From Candidatus Egerieimonas intestinavium (lineage in GTDB: Bacteria > Bacillota > Clostridia > Lachnospirales > Lachnospiraceae), in contig DVHU01000004.1 of NCBI GenBank assembly GCA_018711815.1, positions 1 through 56,587 on the forward strand: a stretch of DNA of 56,587 nucleotides. Direction: 5' to 3'. The notes under the pieces were generated by a model. The model was not told where the DNA came from. It saw only the letters and a program-made list of their open reading frames with translations, and did no database searches. Below, in pieces: positions 49,008-56,587 of this stretch (the stretch's first letter is position 1; each line of letters starts with the position of its first letter). The position numbers and the translations under genes were made by a program.

Positions 49008-51251
49008 TTATTTTTCAGCCTTCTTCTGGCTGCGGCTTTTCATTACATACCACAGCGCGCCGGTGATACACACGGAGGAGTAGGCTCCGCAGACGATACC
49101 CACCATGATGGGCAGGGCAAACTCCCGGATGGAGGCCACGCCCACCACATACAGCACCGCGATCATAATAAAGGTAGTCAGAGAAGTGTAGATACTTCTG
49201 GTGAGGGTCTGGGTGATACTGTCATTGACCACCTGCTTCAGATCCACCTTTTTCTTGTTGGTTCCCTGCAGATTCTCCCGGATACGGTCGAAGATAACGA
49301 TGGTGGCGTTGATGGAGTATCCCACAATCGTCAGCATGCAGGCGATAAAGGCATTTCCCACGGATACCCGGAACAGGGCGTAGAAGGCCAGCACCACCAG
49401 CACGTCGTGCACCAGGGCCAGAACGGCGCTGGAGGCGAAGCGGATATCCTTAAACCGGAACCAGATATAAATCAGCATACAGATGGTGGCCGCCACCACG
49501 GCGATCACCGCGTTCTGCCGCATCTCAGAGCTCATGGTGGAGGAAATATTCTCCGCCGTGATCAGGCTGTCGTCCACCTGGAAATTGTCCACCAGGGCCT
49601 GATTTAAGGCCTCCCTCTCCTCCTGATCCAGAGAGCGGGTCTTGATGGTGGCCTCGGTGGTGCCCACTACCTTCTGCACCTGAATGTTGGCGTCCCCGGT
49701 GATCTCCTGCACCACCGGCTTCACCTGGTTGTCGATCTCCTCCAGGCTCAGCTCCTCGTTGAAGGTCACGCTGGTGGAGGTACCGCCGGAAAACTCCAGG
49801 CTGTAATTCAAGGCCTTGCCGTCCTTGGCGGAAAAGATCCCCATACCCACCGGCGCCAGCAGCACCAGTACCAGGGAAAGGATAAAGAATACCTTCTTTT
49901 TCCCCAGAAAATCAATGGCCTTGCGCTCCTTCTTTCGGCCGTACCACTTCTCATCCTTGACGCCCACGGCGTACAGGGCGTTGATGATCAGCCGGGAAAC
50001 CACCAGGGCGGTGAACATGGACAGCACGATACCCAGAGCCAACGTCATGGCAAAGCCCTTGACGCTACCGGTACCCATCAGGCCCAGCACTGCCGCCGCA
50101 ATCAGGGTGGTGATATTTCCGTCCAGGATGGCGGACAGAGCCTTCTTAAAGCCGCTCTTGATGGCCAGGTGCACGCCCCGTCCCTGGGCGATCTCCTCCT
50201 GGATACGGGCGTAGATAATTACGTTGGCGTCCACCGCCATACCGATGGACAGAATGATACCTGCGATACCCGGCAGGGTCAGGGTCAGGTCAAAGGCATT
50301 TAACATCACCAGCTCCAGACCCGTGTAGATCAGCAGGGAGATACCTGCCACCAGGCCGGGAATCCGGTAAACAATCAGCATAAACAGGATCACCAGCGCC
50401 AGGCCGATGCCGCCGGCGATGAGGCTGGTGCGGATGGCATCCACGCCCAGCTGGGCCGCCACCACCTTGGAGCTCACTTCCTCCAGCTCCAGCTTCAGGG
50501 AGCCGATGCGGATGGTGGACGCCAGCTCCTGGGCCGCCTCCACAGACTCCATATTGTTGATGACCGCGGAGCCGTTCTCAATCTTGCTCTGCACAGAGGG
50601 GGCGCTGATGATCTGCCCGTCATAGTAGATACCGATGGTCTCTCCGCTCTCCACCGCCTCCCCGGTGGCCTGAGCGAACTTCTCCGTACCGGAATCATTG
50701 AGCTCCAGGGAAACCAGATAATCTATGGCTCCCGTCTGCTGAGTCTGCTGGCTTCCCCCCTGGGCGTTCTTCACATCGCTTCCGGTGAGCACCACGGAGC
50801 CCTCCTCCAGGATCTCGCTGATATCCTTTAAGAGCATGTAGGAGCTGCCGTTCCAGGTGTAGTTATAATTGCCCTCGCTGTCCTTCTCCCGGATAAAATA
50901 CAGGGAACCGGGCTTTCCCAGCTCCTCCAGGATGGCGTTGGCGTCGGTGGCTCCCGGAATCTCAATGCTGATCCGGCGGCTTCCCTCCTGGTACACCTGG
51001 GCCTCCTCGCTGTAATTTTCCACACGCTTCTGCATCTTGCTGATGGTATCCTGCATCTCCTCAGAGCTGGGATCCTCGTCCCCCTTGGCCTCATAGGTGA
51101 TGCTGACGCCGCCGGACAGCTCCAGGCCCGTCTTGATATTCCTGGTGGCTCCCGTACCGGTGGGGCCAAAGCCCACCACCGTGGTGAAGGCTAAAAGTCC
51201 CAGCAGAATTGCTGTGGCCACCAGCACTAGTATTGCCTTACTTTTCTTCAT
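49008..51251 (-). CDS. secDF: SecD-SecF fused protein-export membrane subunit
   Basis: A 747-residue SecDF fusion with 12 predicted helices. SecD part: GLELSGGVSITYEA, the large outer P1 region to about 245, then LPGIAGIILSIGMAVDANVIIYARI. SecF part from about 440: YSLEFSGGTSTSV, then VGYSINATIVIFDRIREN. The Asp/Arg pairs used for proton-driven pulling are present. It assists SecYEG in late translocation. It lies after the SCIFF maturase gene with 30 bases between them, a linkage preserved in many Clostridia. Confidence 0.96.
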   Translation of the reverse strand: MKKSKAILVLVATAILLGLLAFTTVVGFGPTGTGATRNIKTGLELSGGVSITYEAKGDEDPSSEEMQDTISKMQKRVENYSEEAQVYQEGSRRISIEIPGATDANAILEELGKPGSLYFIREKDSEGNYNYTWNGSSYMLLKDISEILEEGSVVLTGSDVKNAQGGSQQTQQTGAIDYLVSLELNDSGTEKFAQATGEAVESGETIGIYYDGQIISAPSVQSKIENGSAVINNMESVEAAQELASTIRIGSLKLELEEVSSKVVAAQLGVDAIRTSLIAGGIGLALVILFMLIVYRIPGLVAGISLLIYTGLELVMLNAFDLTLTLPGIAGIILSIGMAVDANVIIYARIQEEIAQGRGVHLAIKSGFKKALSAILDGNITTLIAAAVLGLMGTGSVKGFAMTLALGIVLSMFTALVVSRLIINALYAVGVKDEKWYGRKKERKAIDFLGKKKVFFILSLVLVLLAPVGMGIFSAKDGKALNYSLEFSGGTSTSVTFNEELSLEEIDNQVKPVVQEITGDANIQVQKVVGTTEATIKTRSLDQEEREALNQALVDNFQVDDSLITAENISSTMSSEMRQNAVIAVVAATICMLIYIWFRFKDIRFASSAVLALVHDVLVVLAFYALFRVSVGNAFIACMLTIVGYSINATIVIFDRIRENLQGTNKKKVDLKQVVNDSITQTLTRSIYTSLTTFIMIAVLYVVGVASIREFALPIMVGIVCGAYSSVCITGALWYVMKSRSQKKAEK

Positions 51252-51281
51252 CGTTCTCTCTCCTTACTCTCACCGGCGGTC

Positions 51282-52640
51282 TTAATCCTCCGCCAGGGCC
51301 GCCTTAATCATCAGCGCACACTCAATCCGCTTGCGCTGCATCTTACAGCCAATCTCGTACACGTCGTTAATATTTCCGTGGAAATTGTAGGAGTTGGCCG
51401 CGCAGCCGCCGCTGCAGTAGAATCTGGCGAAGCAGCTTTTGCAGGCCTCCTTGGCGTATACGTTGCAGTTTTTAAAGGTATTCTGAATCTCCGGGGTTGT
51501 GATTCCCTGGTCCACATTTCCCATGAGGAACTTCTCCTCCCCTACAAACTGGTGGCAGGGGTACAGATCTCCCCAGGGAGTCACCGCCAGATACTCCGTG
51601 CCGGAGCCGCAGCCGGACAGGCGCTTATAGACGCAGGGGCCTCCGGTGAGATCTACCATAAAATGGAAGAAGGTAAAGCCCCGCCCTTCCTTCTCCCTCT
51701 TGATGATCTCCTGGGCCAGCAGGTCATACTGCTCAAAGATAACGGGAAGATCCTCCTCCCGGATGGCATAGTCCGCCTCCTCGGGAGCCACCACCGGCTC
51801 CATGGAGATCAGCTTAAAGCCCAGATCCGCCAAACTGATGACATCCTTGCAGAAGTCCAAATTATAGCGGGTAAAGGTTCCCCGCACATAATACTTTTCC
51901 TGGTGGCGGCTCTCGGCAAATCGCTGGAACTTGGGAATCACCAGATCATAGCTCCCGGCTCCCTTGGGGAAGGGGCGCATCCGGTCATGAACCTCCCGGC
52001 GGCCGTCCACGCTTAATACCACGTTGTCCATCTCCCGGTTGCAGAACTCCATCACCTCATCGTTTAACAGCACGCCGTTGGTGGTGAGGGTGAAGCGGAA
52101 GTGCTTATTGTGCAGCTTCTCCTGCTCCCGGCCGTAGGCCACCAGATCCTTTACCACCTGCCAATTCATCAACGGCTCCCCGCCGAAGAAATCTACCTCC
52201 AGGTTTTTCCTGTTCCCGGAATTGGCGATGAGAAAATCCAAAGCCTTCTTTCCCACCTCAAAGGACATCAGGGCCCGGCGGCCGTGGTACTCTCCCTCCT
52301 CCGCGAAGCAGTAGCGGCAGGCCAGATTGCAGTCGTGGGCAATGTGCAGGCACAGCGCCTTCACCACCACAGGGCGCTCCTTGAAAAGGTCGATGGCATT
52401 TTCATAGATATCCTGGGTAAACAGCATTCCCTGCTCCTTCAGCTCCTGACACTCTCCCAGGGCGTCCCGGATCTCCTGCTCCGGGTAGTCGCCCCCCAAA
52501 AGCTGCAGGGTCTCCTCCTGGCTTTTCCCTTCATTAATATGGGAGAGCACCTGGTAAACCAGATCATCCACCACGTGGACGGAGCCGCTGTTCACATCCA
52601 GGACCATATTAAAACCATTATTCTGATATAAATGAATCAC
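51282..52640 (-). CDS. scfB: SCIFF peptide maturase, radical SAM/SPASM thioether-forming enzyme
   Basis: A 452-residue radical SAM enzyme. The cluster motif CNLACRYCFAEEGEYHG is near residue 95, FFGGEPLMNW follows, and a SPASM region holds many Cys residues (CGSGTEYLAV, CHQFVGEEKF, CKSCFARFYCSGGCAANSY). The N-terminal 85 residues contain a peptide-recognition region. Known relatives form Cys-to-Thr gamma thioether links in SCIFF, making a ranthipeptide. The start is GTG at 52640, seven bases after AAAAGGAG. The precursor gene lies 231 bases upstream on the same strand, with a 153-bp repeat between them. Confidence 0.95.
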   Translation of the reverse strand: MIHLYQNNGFNMVLDVNSGSVHVVDDLVYQVLSHINEGKSQEETLQLLGGDYPEQEIRDALGECQELKEQGMLFTQDIYENAIDLFKERPVVVKALCLHIAHDCNLACRYCFAEEGEYHGRRALMSFEVGKKALDFLIANSGNRKNLEVDFFGGEPLMNWQVVKDLVAYGREQEKLHNKHFRFTLTTNGVLLNDEVMEFCNREMDNVVLSVDGRREVHDRMRPFPKGAGSYDLVIPKFQRFAESRHQEKYYVRGTFTRYNLDFCKDVISLADLGFKLISMEPVVAPEEADYAIREEDLPVIFEQYDLLAQEIIKREKEGRGFTFFHFMVDLTGGPCVYKRLSGCGSGTEYLAVTPWGDLYPCHQFVGEEKFLMGNVDQGITTPEIQNTFKNCNVYAKEACKSCFARFYCSGGCAANSYNFHGNINDVYEIGCKMQRKRIECALMIKAALAED

Positions 52641-52695
52641 GGTCTTGCTCCTTTTCTCTTGTGTTTATTTTTCTTTTTAAAAAGATACGAAAGAA

Positions 52696-52848
52696 AAGGG
52701 GCTGTTGCAATTAGTGAATATCTCCGTATATTTATGCAGTTTGTGCGAATTCGCCGAGCACAGCCTCGAGACTACAGGCTCGAGGTGAGCGCAGGCTGAG
52801 TACAAAGGCATAAATATACGAAAATATTGAATAATGCAACATCCCCTT
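52696..52848. repeat. 153-bp hairpin repeat, copy B
   Basis: Same element as 24971-25123 in the opposite orientation, about 93% identical. Its inner stem is perfect (CCTCGAG around ACTACAGG to CTCGAGG), so the whole can fold into a branched hairpin. It lies between scfA and scfB and would terminate or dampen readthrough from precursor to maturase. Confidence 0.85.
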
Positions 52849-52870
52849 GCTGATTACGGATAGCAGCTCC

Positions 52871-53014
52871 TTATTTGCTATGCTCGCAGGTCTGATTTCC
52901 CACTGTGCAGGAAGTCTTACATGCGGACTGGCAGGAAGTCTGGCACTCGCCGCATCCGCCTTTTTTCAGGGTATTCTGTAAGCTCTTTGTATTTAAAGTT
53001 TTGATATGCTTCAT
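52871..53014 (-). CDS. scfA: SCIFF ranthipeptide precursor (six Cys in forty-five)
   Basis: A 47-residue peptide precursor. It starts MKHIKTLNTKSLQNTLKKGG, which is the leader, and has Cys at 21, 24, 28, 32, 36 and 43 with Thr or Ser residues between them (CQTSCQSACKTSC). This is the SCIFF pattern almost to the letter. The maturase ScfB crosslinks Cys to Thr in it. GGAGG stands seven bases before the ATG. The mature product's role is not settled; relatives have been linked to quorum-type signalling. Confidence 0.97.
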   Translation of the reverse strand: MKHIKTLNTKSLQNTLKKGGCGECQTSCQSACKTSCTVGNQTCEHSK

Positions 53015-53048
53015 GACTTTTCCTCCTCAAATAATTTTGCTGTCAATC

Positions 53049-53077
53049 ATTATAGCATAACCCTCCCGGTTTTTAAA
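53049..53077 (-). promoter_or_regulatory. Promoter of scfA
   Basis: Minus strand TTTAAA (53077-53072), 17-base spacer, TATAAT (53054-53049) with a TG extension (TATGCTATAAT). The leader is about 28 bases. Confidence 0.65.
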
Positions 53078-53173
53078 GAGTTTTTTCAGTTTCTTGGCAG
53101 AAATCCCCGATGCTGATTTTTCTGTTCTAAAAGGTACAACCCTCTCATATGGTTCTGTAAGGGAGGGATTGCC

Positions 53174-53554
53174 ATGGAAGGAATAAAAAACCAGATGCCT
53201 AATGTAATGAAGCTGTTAAAAGCTCTGATCTTCGCCTATCTGGTGACAGCGCTCTGCCTGCTGATTCTGGCGGTGCTGCTGTATAAGCTGGAGCTGGGCG
53301 AGGGTCAGGTGGCCGCGGGCATAGTCGCTGTGTACATTTTATCCTGTTTTCTGGGGGGATTTTTCCTGGGAAGGAAGGTGGAAAACCGGAAATTTCTCTG
53401 GGGACTGCTGCTGGGCGCCGCCTATTTCCTGTTCCTCCTGGGAATTTCTCTGATTCTAGAGCCCGGGGGGCTGGCGGGAACCAAGACTCTGCTCACCTCC
53501 ATCGCCATGTGCCTGGGCGGGGGGATGCTGGGCGGGATGCTCTCCGGCACTTGA
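53174..53554 (+). CDS. TIGR04086-type four-helix membrane protein
   Basis: A 126-residue membrane protein with four hydrophobic helices (LIFAYLVTALCLLILAVLLY and IVAVYILSCFLGGFFLG among them) and short polar loops. Length, layout and position next to the SCIFF gene match the TIGR04086 family, which is known mainly from this linkage. It is divergent from scfA and shares the 160-base promoter gap. A role in export or sensing of the peptide is possible but only inferred. AAGGGAGGGATTGCC precedes the ATG. Confidence 0.85.
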   Translation: MEGIKNQMPNVMKLLKALIFAYLVTALCLLILAVLLYKLELGEGQVAAGIVAVYILSCFLGGFFLGRKVENRKFLWGLLLGAAYFLFLLGISLILEPGGLAGTKTLLTSIAMCLGGGMLGGMLSGT

Positions 53555-53597
53555 TCCCCGGCAAAAGCTTTGATCGAAAGCCTCTGTGCTTTGGGAC

Positions 53598-53633
53598 GAG
53601 AAAAACCTCCGCCCAAGGGCAGAGGTTTTTCTC
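53598..53633. terminator. Bidirectional terminator
   Basis: 17-base arms (53598-53614 and 53617-53633), one mismatch, loop AA, with A-run and T-run on the two sides. It separates the converging TIGR04086 and surface-protein genes and touches the latter's stop codon. Confidence 0.9.
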
Positions 53634-55024
53634 TACTTTTTCTTCTTCACGATGAAGTACATGATTACCAACACCACCAGCATAACCACAGAGCCTACGC
53701 CCAAAATCACAAAGGGCACCGCAGAAGGATTCATATCGTCCGTCTGAGGAATAACCTTTGTGGGCGTCTCGTCCCTCCGGTTGGATGTGCTCTGACTTGT
53801 ACTGGAAGAGCTTCCCTTATTGGAGCTGCCAGTGCTTCCGGTCTGGGAGCTTCCCTGAGACCCGGTGGAAGTCTGGGTATTTCCATTCTTATCAGGCACC
53901 TTGTTGCCGCCCTGATACAGGCTGTCGCCGCCGCCCACCAAAATGGTTCCTCCGGCGATGGTTCTTCCTGCCAGCAGCGCGGTATCCTCTCCGGGAATGG
54001 CCTCGTCCGCCTTAGCCGTATCCTCTCCGGCCTTGGCATCCTCCTCTTCGGTTTCCTCCAGCAGCATCTGTGTCGGCAAAACCTCCTCCGGGGCGCTTAA
54101 GGCCATCAGCTGCACCAATCCTCTTCCAGATAAGATCAGTGCCTGCTCCTCGGGGGTCAGCTCTTCCTCAGGAAGCGGAGTGGTCTCCGGCTCCTGGCCG
54201 GGCTCCGGTACCTCACTGGGTTCCGGCGTCTCTGTGACCTCCGGTTCCTGGCTGGGTTCCGGCGTCACGCTGGCCTCCGGTGTCTCACTGGGCTCCGGTG
54301 TTACGCTGGCCTCCGGCTCCTGGCTGGGTTCCGGCGCCTCTGTGGGCTCCGGCGCTGCGCTGGGTTCCGGTGTCTCTGTGGGTTCCGGCGTCTCTGTGGG
54401 CTCCGGCGTCACACTTGCCTCCGGTGTCGCGCTGGGTTCCGGCGTCTCTGTCGGCCCCGGCGTTACGCTGGGTTCCAGCTCCTCTGTGCCACTTTCCTCC
54501 TTCTTCAGCTGCTCATACTCTTCCGGAGCCAGCTTCTGCAGGCTGCCTCCCGGGGCAACCTGAATCTCCTCCTGGGAGAGACTGCTGTTTACCAGAGTCA
54601 ATGTGGCTCCCTCGGCTACCCGGATCAGGGTTCCTCCGAAGGAATCGGCCCGCTTAATCATTACTCCATCTGTGAGATACCAGGTAGCATCCTGGGAAAC
54701 GGTCACCGTTCCGCAGATATAAATGGTTCCATAGCCCTCCGCCAGCTTTTCGGCTTTCTCGAAGGTATGTACCGGGGTCTCCGGGGAAACTCCCTGAGTC
54801 CCATCGCTATCCTGACTGTCATCGGGATCCCCATATAATCCTTCCAGCTCCGCCTGCTTAACTTCCTCAGACACATCGCCGTTGAGATATATGGTTTTCG
54901 GTCCCTCCAGCTGCTCCTCTGTACCCGGCGCTGCCTGTACCTGCACGGCAGACAGCAGCATGGTCAGGGTCATGAGCAAGCTAAGGGCCTTTCCCGGCTT
55001 TCGCAGCTTCTTGCGCTCCTTCAC
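53633..55024 (-). CDS. Secreted Pro/Thr/Glu-repeat surface protein with a sorting-like C-terminus
   Basis: A 463-residue surface protein. Signal peptide at 1-31 (LSLLMTLTMLLSAVQVQA), a domain at 35-165 with beta-rich short repeats (YGTIYICGTVTVSQD), then about 100 residues of PEPTETPEPS-type repeats (about 185-290), an acidic part, a Ser/Gly/Thr-rich stalk, and the end VIPQTDD, a helix (VPFVILGVGSVVMLVVLVIM) and KKKK. PQTDD resembles a non-LPxTG sortase signal, so wall attachment is plausible. No function is assigned. Repeat number is likely to vary by strain. Confidence 0.8.
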   Translation of the reverse strand: MKERKKLRKPGKALSLLMTLTMLLSAVQVQAAPGTEEQLEGPKTIYLNGDVSEEVKQAELEGLYGDPDDSQDSDGTQGVSPETPVHTFEKAEKLAEGYGTIYICGTVTVSQDATWYLTDGVMIKRADSFGGTLIRVAEGATLTLVNSSLSQEEIQVAPGGSLQKLAPEEYEQLKKEESGTEELEPSVTPGPTETPEPSATPEASVTPEPTETPEPTETPEPSAAPEPTEAPEPSQEPEASVTPEPSETPEASVTPEPSQEPEVTETPEPSEVPEPGQEPETTPLPEEELTPEEQALILSGRGLVQLMALSAPEEVLPTQMLLEETEEEDAKAGEDTAKADEAIPGEDTALLAGRTIAGGTILVGGGDSLYQGGNKVPDKNGNTQTSTGSQGSSQTGSTGSSNKGSSSSTSQSTSNRRDETPTKVIPQTDDMNPSAVPFVILGVGSVVMLVVLVIMYFIVKKKK

Positions 55025-55264
55025 TTGTCACACCTCACTCTACGTTGAAATCAGCCTTTCGGCTGTTCTGGTACGGGTCTGGTAGGTATTATACCATAGT
55101 TCTCCATAAATCGACACCCCTAAAATCAATTTTTTACAAAATTGTTAAATCTTGTCGCCCACCCCCAGCCCCATCTTTTCCCCTTTCACTTATTTTCCCT
55201 TGCATTTCTGCCGGAAATCCTGTATATTTCTGTTTATATATCATATTAAAAGGAGTGAATTTAT

Positions 55265-56548
55265 TTGGATTCCAGTGACGTCGCCCAATTTGGGGTGATT
55301 ATTATTCTGATCGGGCTCTCCGCTTTCTTTTCTTCTGCCGAGACAGCCCTGACCACCTGCAACCGTATCCGCATGATGAGCCTTTCAGACGAAGGCAACA
55401 AGCGGGCCAAAACCTTATTAAAAGTAGTGGAAAATTCCGGCAAGATGCTCAGTACCATTCTAATCGGAAATAACATCGTCAATCTTTCCGCATCGGCCCT
55501 GATGACCACCCTGACCACCCGCGTGTTCGGCAGTCAGGCCGTGGGGCTCGCCACAGGTGTACTGACTCTGCTGATTTTGATTTTCGGTGAAATTACCCCC
55601 AAGACCATGGCCACCATCAATCCTGACCGGCTGGCTCTGGCCTACGCCCCGATAATTCATCTTCTGATGAAGCTTTTGACCCCGGTGATTTTCCTGGTCA
55701 ATAAGTTTTCCCAGGCTGTTCTCTTTATCACCCGGGTTGACCCCAACGCCAAGAACCGCACCATGACTGAAAATGAGCTACGCACCATCGTGGATGTGAG
55801 CCATGAGGACGGTGTCATCGAGACAGAAGAAAAACAGATGATTTACAACGTGTTTGATTTCGGTGATTCCCAGGCCAAGGATGTGATGGTTCCCCGGATC
55901 GATATGTGCTTCATCGACGTGGAAAGCCCCCTGGAGGACCTGATGAAAACCATCCGCGAGGAGACTTACACCCGCTATCCGGTCTACGAGGGGGATATCG
56001 ACAACGTGATCGGCGTGCTCAATGTCAAGGATCTTCTGCTGGCGGAGCACAAGTCTCCTTTTGATCTGCGCAGCCTGCTTAGGGAGGCATATTTTACTTA
56101 CGAACATAAGAGCACCTCTGAGCTTCTGATGGATATGCGCCAGCAGTCCAACAATTTTGCCATCGTACTGGACGAGTACGGCGCCACCGCCGGCCTCATC
56201 ACCCTGGAGGATTTGCTGGAGGAAATCGTGGGCGAAATCCGCGACGAGTACGACGCCGAGGAGGAGGAGATGCTCACGGAGCTGGTGCCCGGCCAGGAAT
56301 ACCGCGCCCTGGGCTCCGCCAAGCTGGATGATCTCAATGAGATTCTCCACACCAATCTGGAGTCAGAGGACTATGATTCCATCGGCGGCTATATCATTGA
56401 ACAGCTGGATCGGCTTCCCGCTCCCGGGGAATCCACCGTGACCCCCGACGGCATTAAGCTGGTGGTGGACGCGGTAGCCAAGAAACGCATCGAGCAGGTA
56501 CATATTTACCTGCCGCCCAAGGAGGAGGAAGCTCCCCAGGAGGAGTAA
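55265..56548 (+). CDS. CNNM/CBS/CorC-type membrane protein (hemolysin C family)
   Basis: A 427-residue protein: a DUF21/CNNM transmembrane domain with four helices (1-190; FFSSAETALTTCNRIRM is typical), a pair of CBS domains (about 205-330, VMVPRIDMCFID and VLDEYGATAGLITLEDLLEE) and a CorC_HlyC domain at the end. Members are linked to Mg or Co homeostasis. The start is TTG at 55265, nine bases after AAGGAG; no ATG lies nearby. It diverges from the surface-protein gene; the 240-base gap between them is A/T-rich and I see nothing else in it. Confidence 0.92.
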   Translation: MDSSDVAQFGVIIILIGLSAFFSSAETALTTCNRIRMMSLSDEGNKRAKTLLKVVENSGKMLSTILIGNNIVNLSASALMTTLTTRVFGSQAVGLATGVLTLLILIFGEITPKTMATINPDRLALAYAPIIHLLMKLLTPVIFLVNKFSQAVLFITRVDPNAKNRTMTENELRTIVDVSHEDGVIETEEKQMIYNVFDFGDSQAKDVMVPRIDMCFIDVESPLEDLMKTIREETYTRYPVYEGDIDNVIGVLNVKDLLLAEHKSPFDLRSLLREAYFTYEHKSTSELLMDMRQQSNNFAIVLDEYGATAGLITLEDLLEEIVGEIRDEYDAEEEEMLTELVPGQEYRALGSAKLDDLNEILHTNLESEDYDSIGGYIIEQLDRLPAPGESTVTPDGIKLVVDAVAKKRIEQVHIYLPPKEEEAPQEE

Positions 56549-56557
56549 GCATCTCAA

Positions 56558-56587
56558 AAGGGAGGGCCGCCGTCAGCGAATATCCGC
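56558..56587 (+). repeat. Possible left end of another hairpin repeat, cut by the window edge
   Basis: AAAGGGAGGGCCG followed by AGCGAATATC resembles the start of the 153-bp repeat (AAGGGGCTGTTGC, then AGTGAATATC). Only about 30 bases are visible, right after the CNNM gene, so the assignment is tentative. Confidence 0.3.

Noticed and set aside
54200-54480. Short GC-rich tandem repeats as a regulatory satellite
   Set aside because: They code for in-frame PEPTETPEPS-type repeats of the surface protein.

Overview
The window looks like a chromosomal segment of a gut-type Firmicute, most likely a Lachnospiraceae (Clostridia). The reasons are strong GGAGG ribosome sites, sigma-A type promoters, GC-rich coding DNA between AT-rich spacers, and the block TIGR04086 / SCIFF peptide / SCIFF maturase / secDF / recJ / apt / relA / MBL hydrolase / hemZ / HD protein / hisS / aspS, a gene order I know from that group. 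I see no rRNA, tRNA, CRISPR array or complete transposase gene.

Layout. (1) 1-4.2 kb is an accessory, defence-like corner: the start of an AlbA_2 (Schlafen-type) gene, a truncated gene, an AbiEi/AbiEii toxin-antitoxin pair sitting between an intact class-M sirtuin gene and a decayed duplicate of that gene's 3' end, a zinc macrodomain ADP-ribosyl hydrolase, and an HxlR regulator. (2) 4.2-11.2 kb holds an SDR, two LysR regulators, a permease remnant, an aldo/keto reductase, a SUMF1-flavodoxin fusion lipoprotein, a MerR regulator and a membrane metallophosphoesterase. (3) 11.3-17.1 kb is a MacAB-type export operon with two different membrane-fusion proteins. (4) 17.6-36.4 kb is a sugar catabolic region: an RpiR regulator and class II aldolase diverge from a five-gene operon (DUF4432 epimerase, PMI-like cupin, a ketose 3-epimerase-RpiB fusion, DhaK, DhaL). 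After a UvrA2 gene come a ribose-type ABC transporter with an FGGY kinase, then a second FGGY kinase with an ADP-dependent-type sugar kinase. (5) 36.4-56.6 kb is mainly housekeeping: TSUP permease, RfbD-like reductase, aspS, hisS, HD-GYP protein, hemZ, relA, apt, recJ, secDF, the SCIFF ranthipeptide pair, a Pro-rich surface protein and a CNNM/CBS transporter.

How the genes may work together. The sugar region reads as one or more linked pathways: import by the RbsABC-like system, mutarotation and isomerisation, phosphorylation by FGGY, DhaKL and ADP-type kinases, epimerisation and isomerisation by the fusion enzyme, and aldol cleavage. The DhaKL plus 3-epimerase plus RpiB combination matches the known logic of ketotetrose (erythrulose) catabolism, but the substrate is inferred, not shown. 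A recurring 24-bp motif occurs three times around the divergent promoters at 19.4-19.56 kb, about 6 and 7 helical turns apart, and its core recurs at the predicted start of the second kinase operon, so a shared regulator, probably the adjacent RpiR protein, is plausible.

A 153-bp hairpin repeat is present twice in inverted orientation (24971 and 52696), about 93% identical. A short form at 11298 acts as a terminator, and a fourth copy may begin at the right edge of the window.
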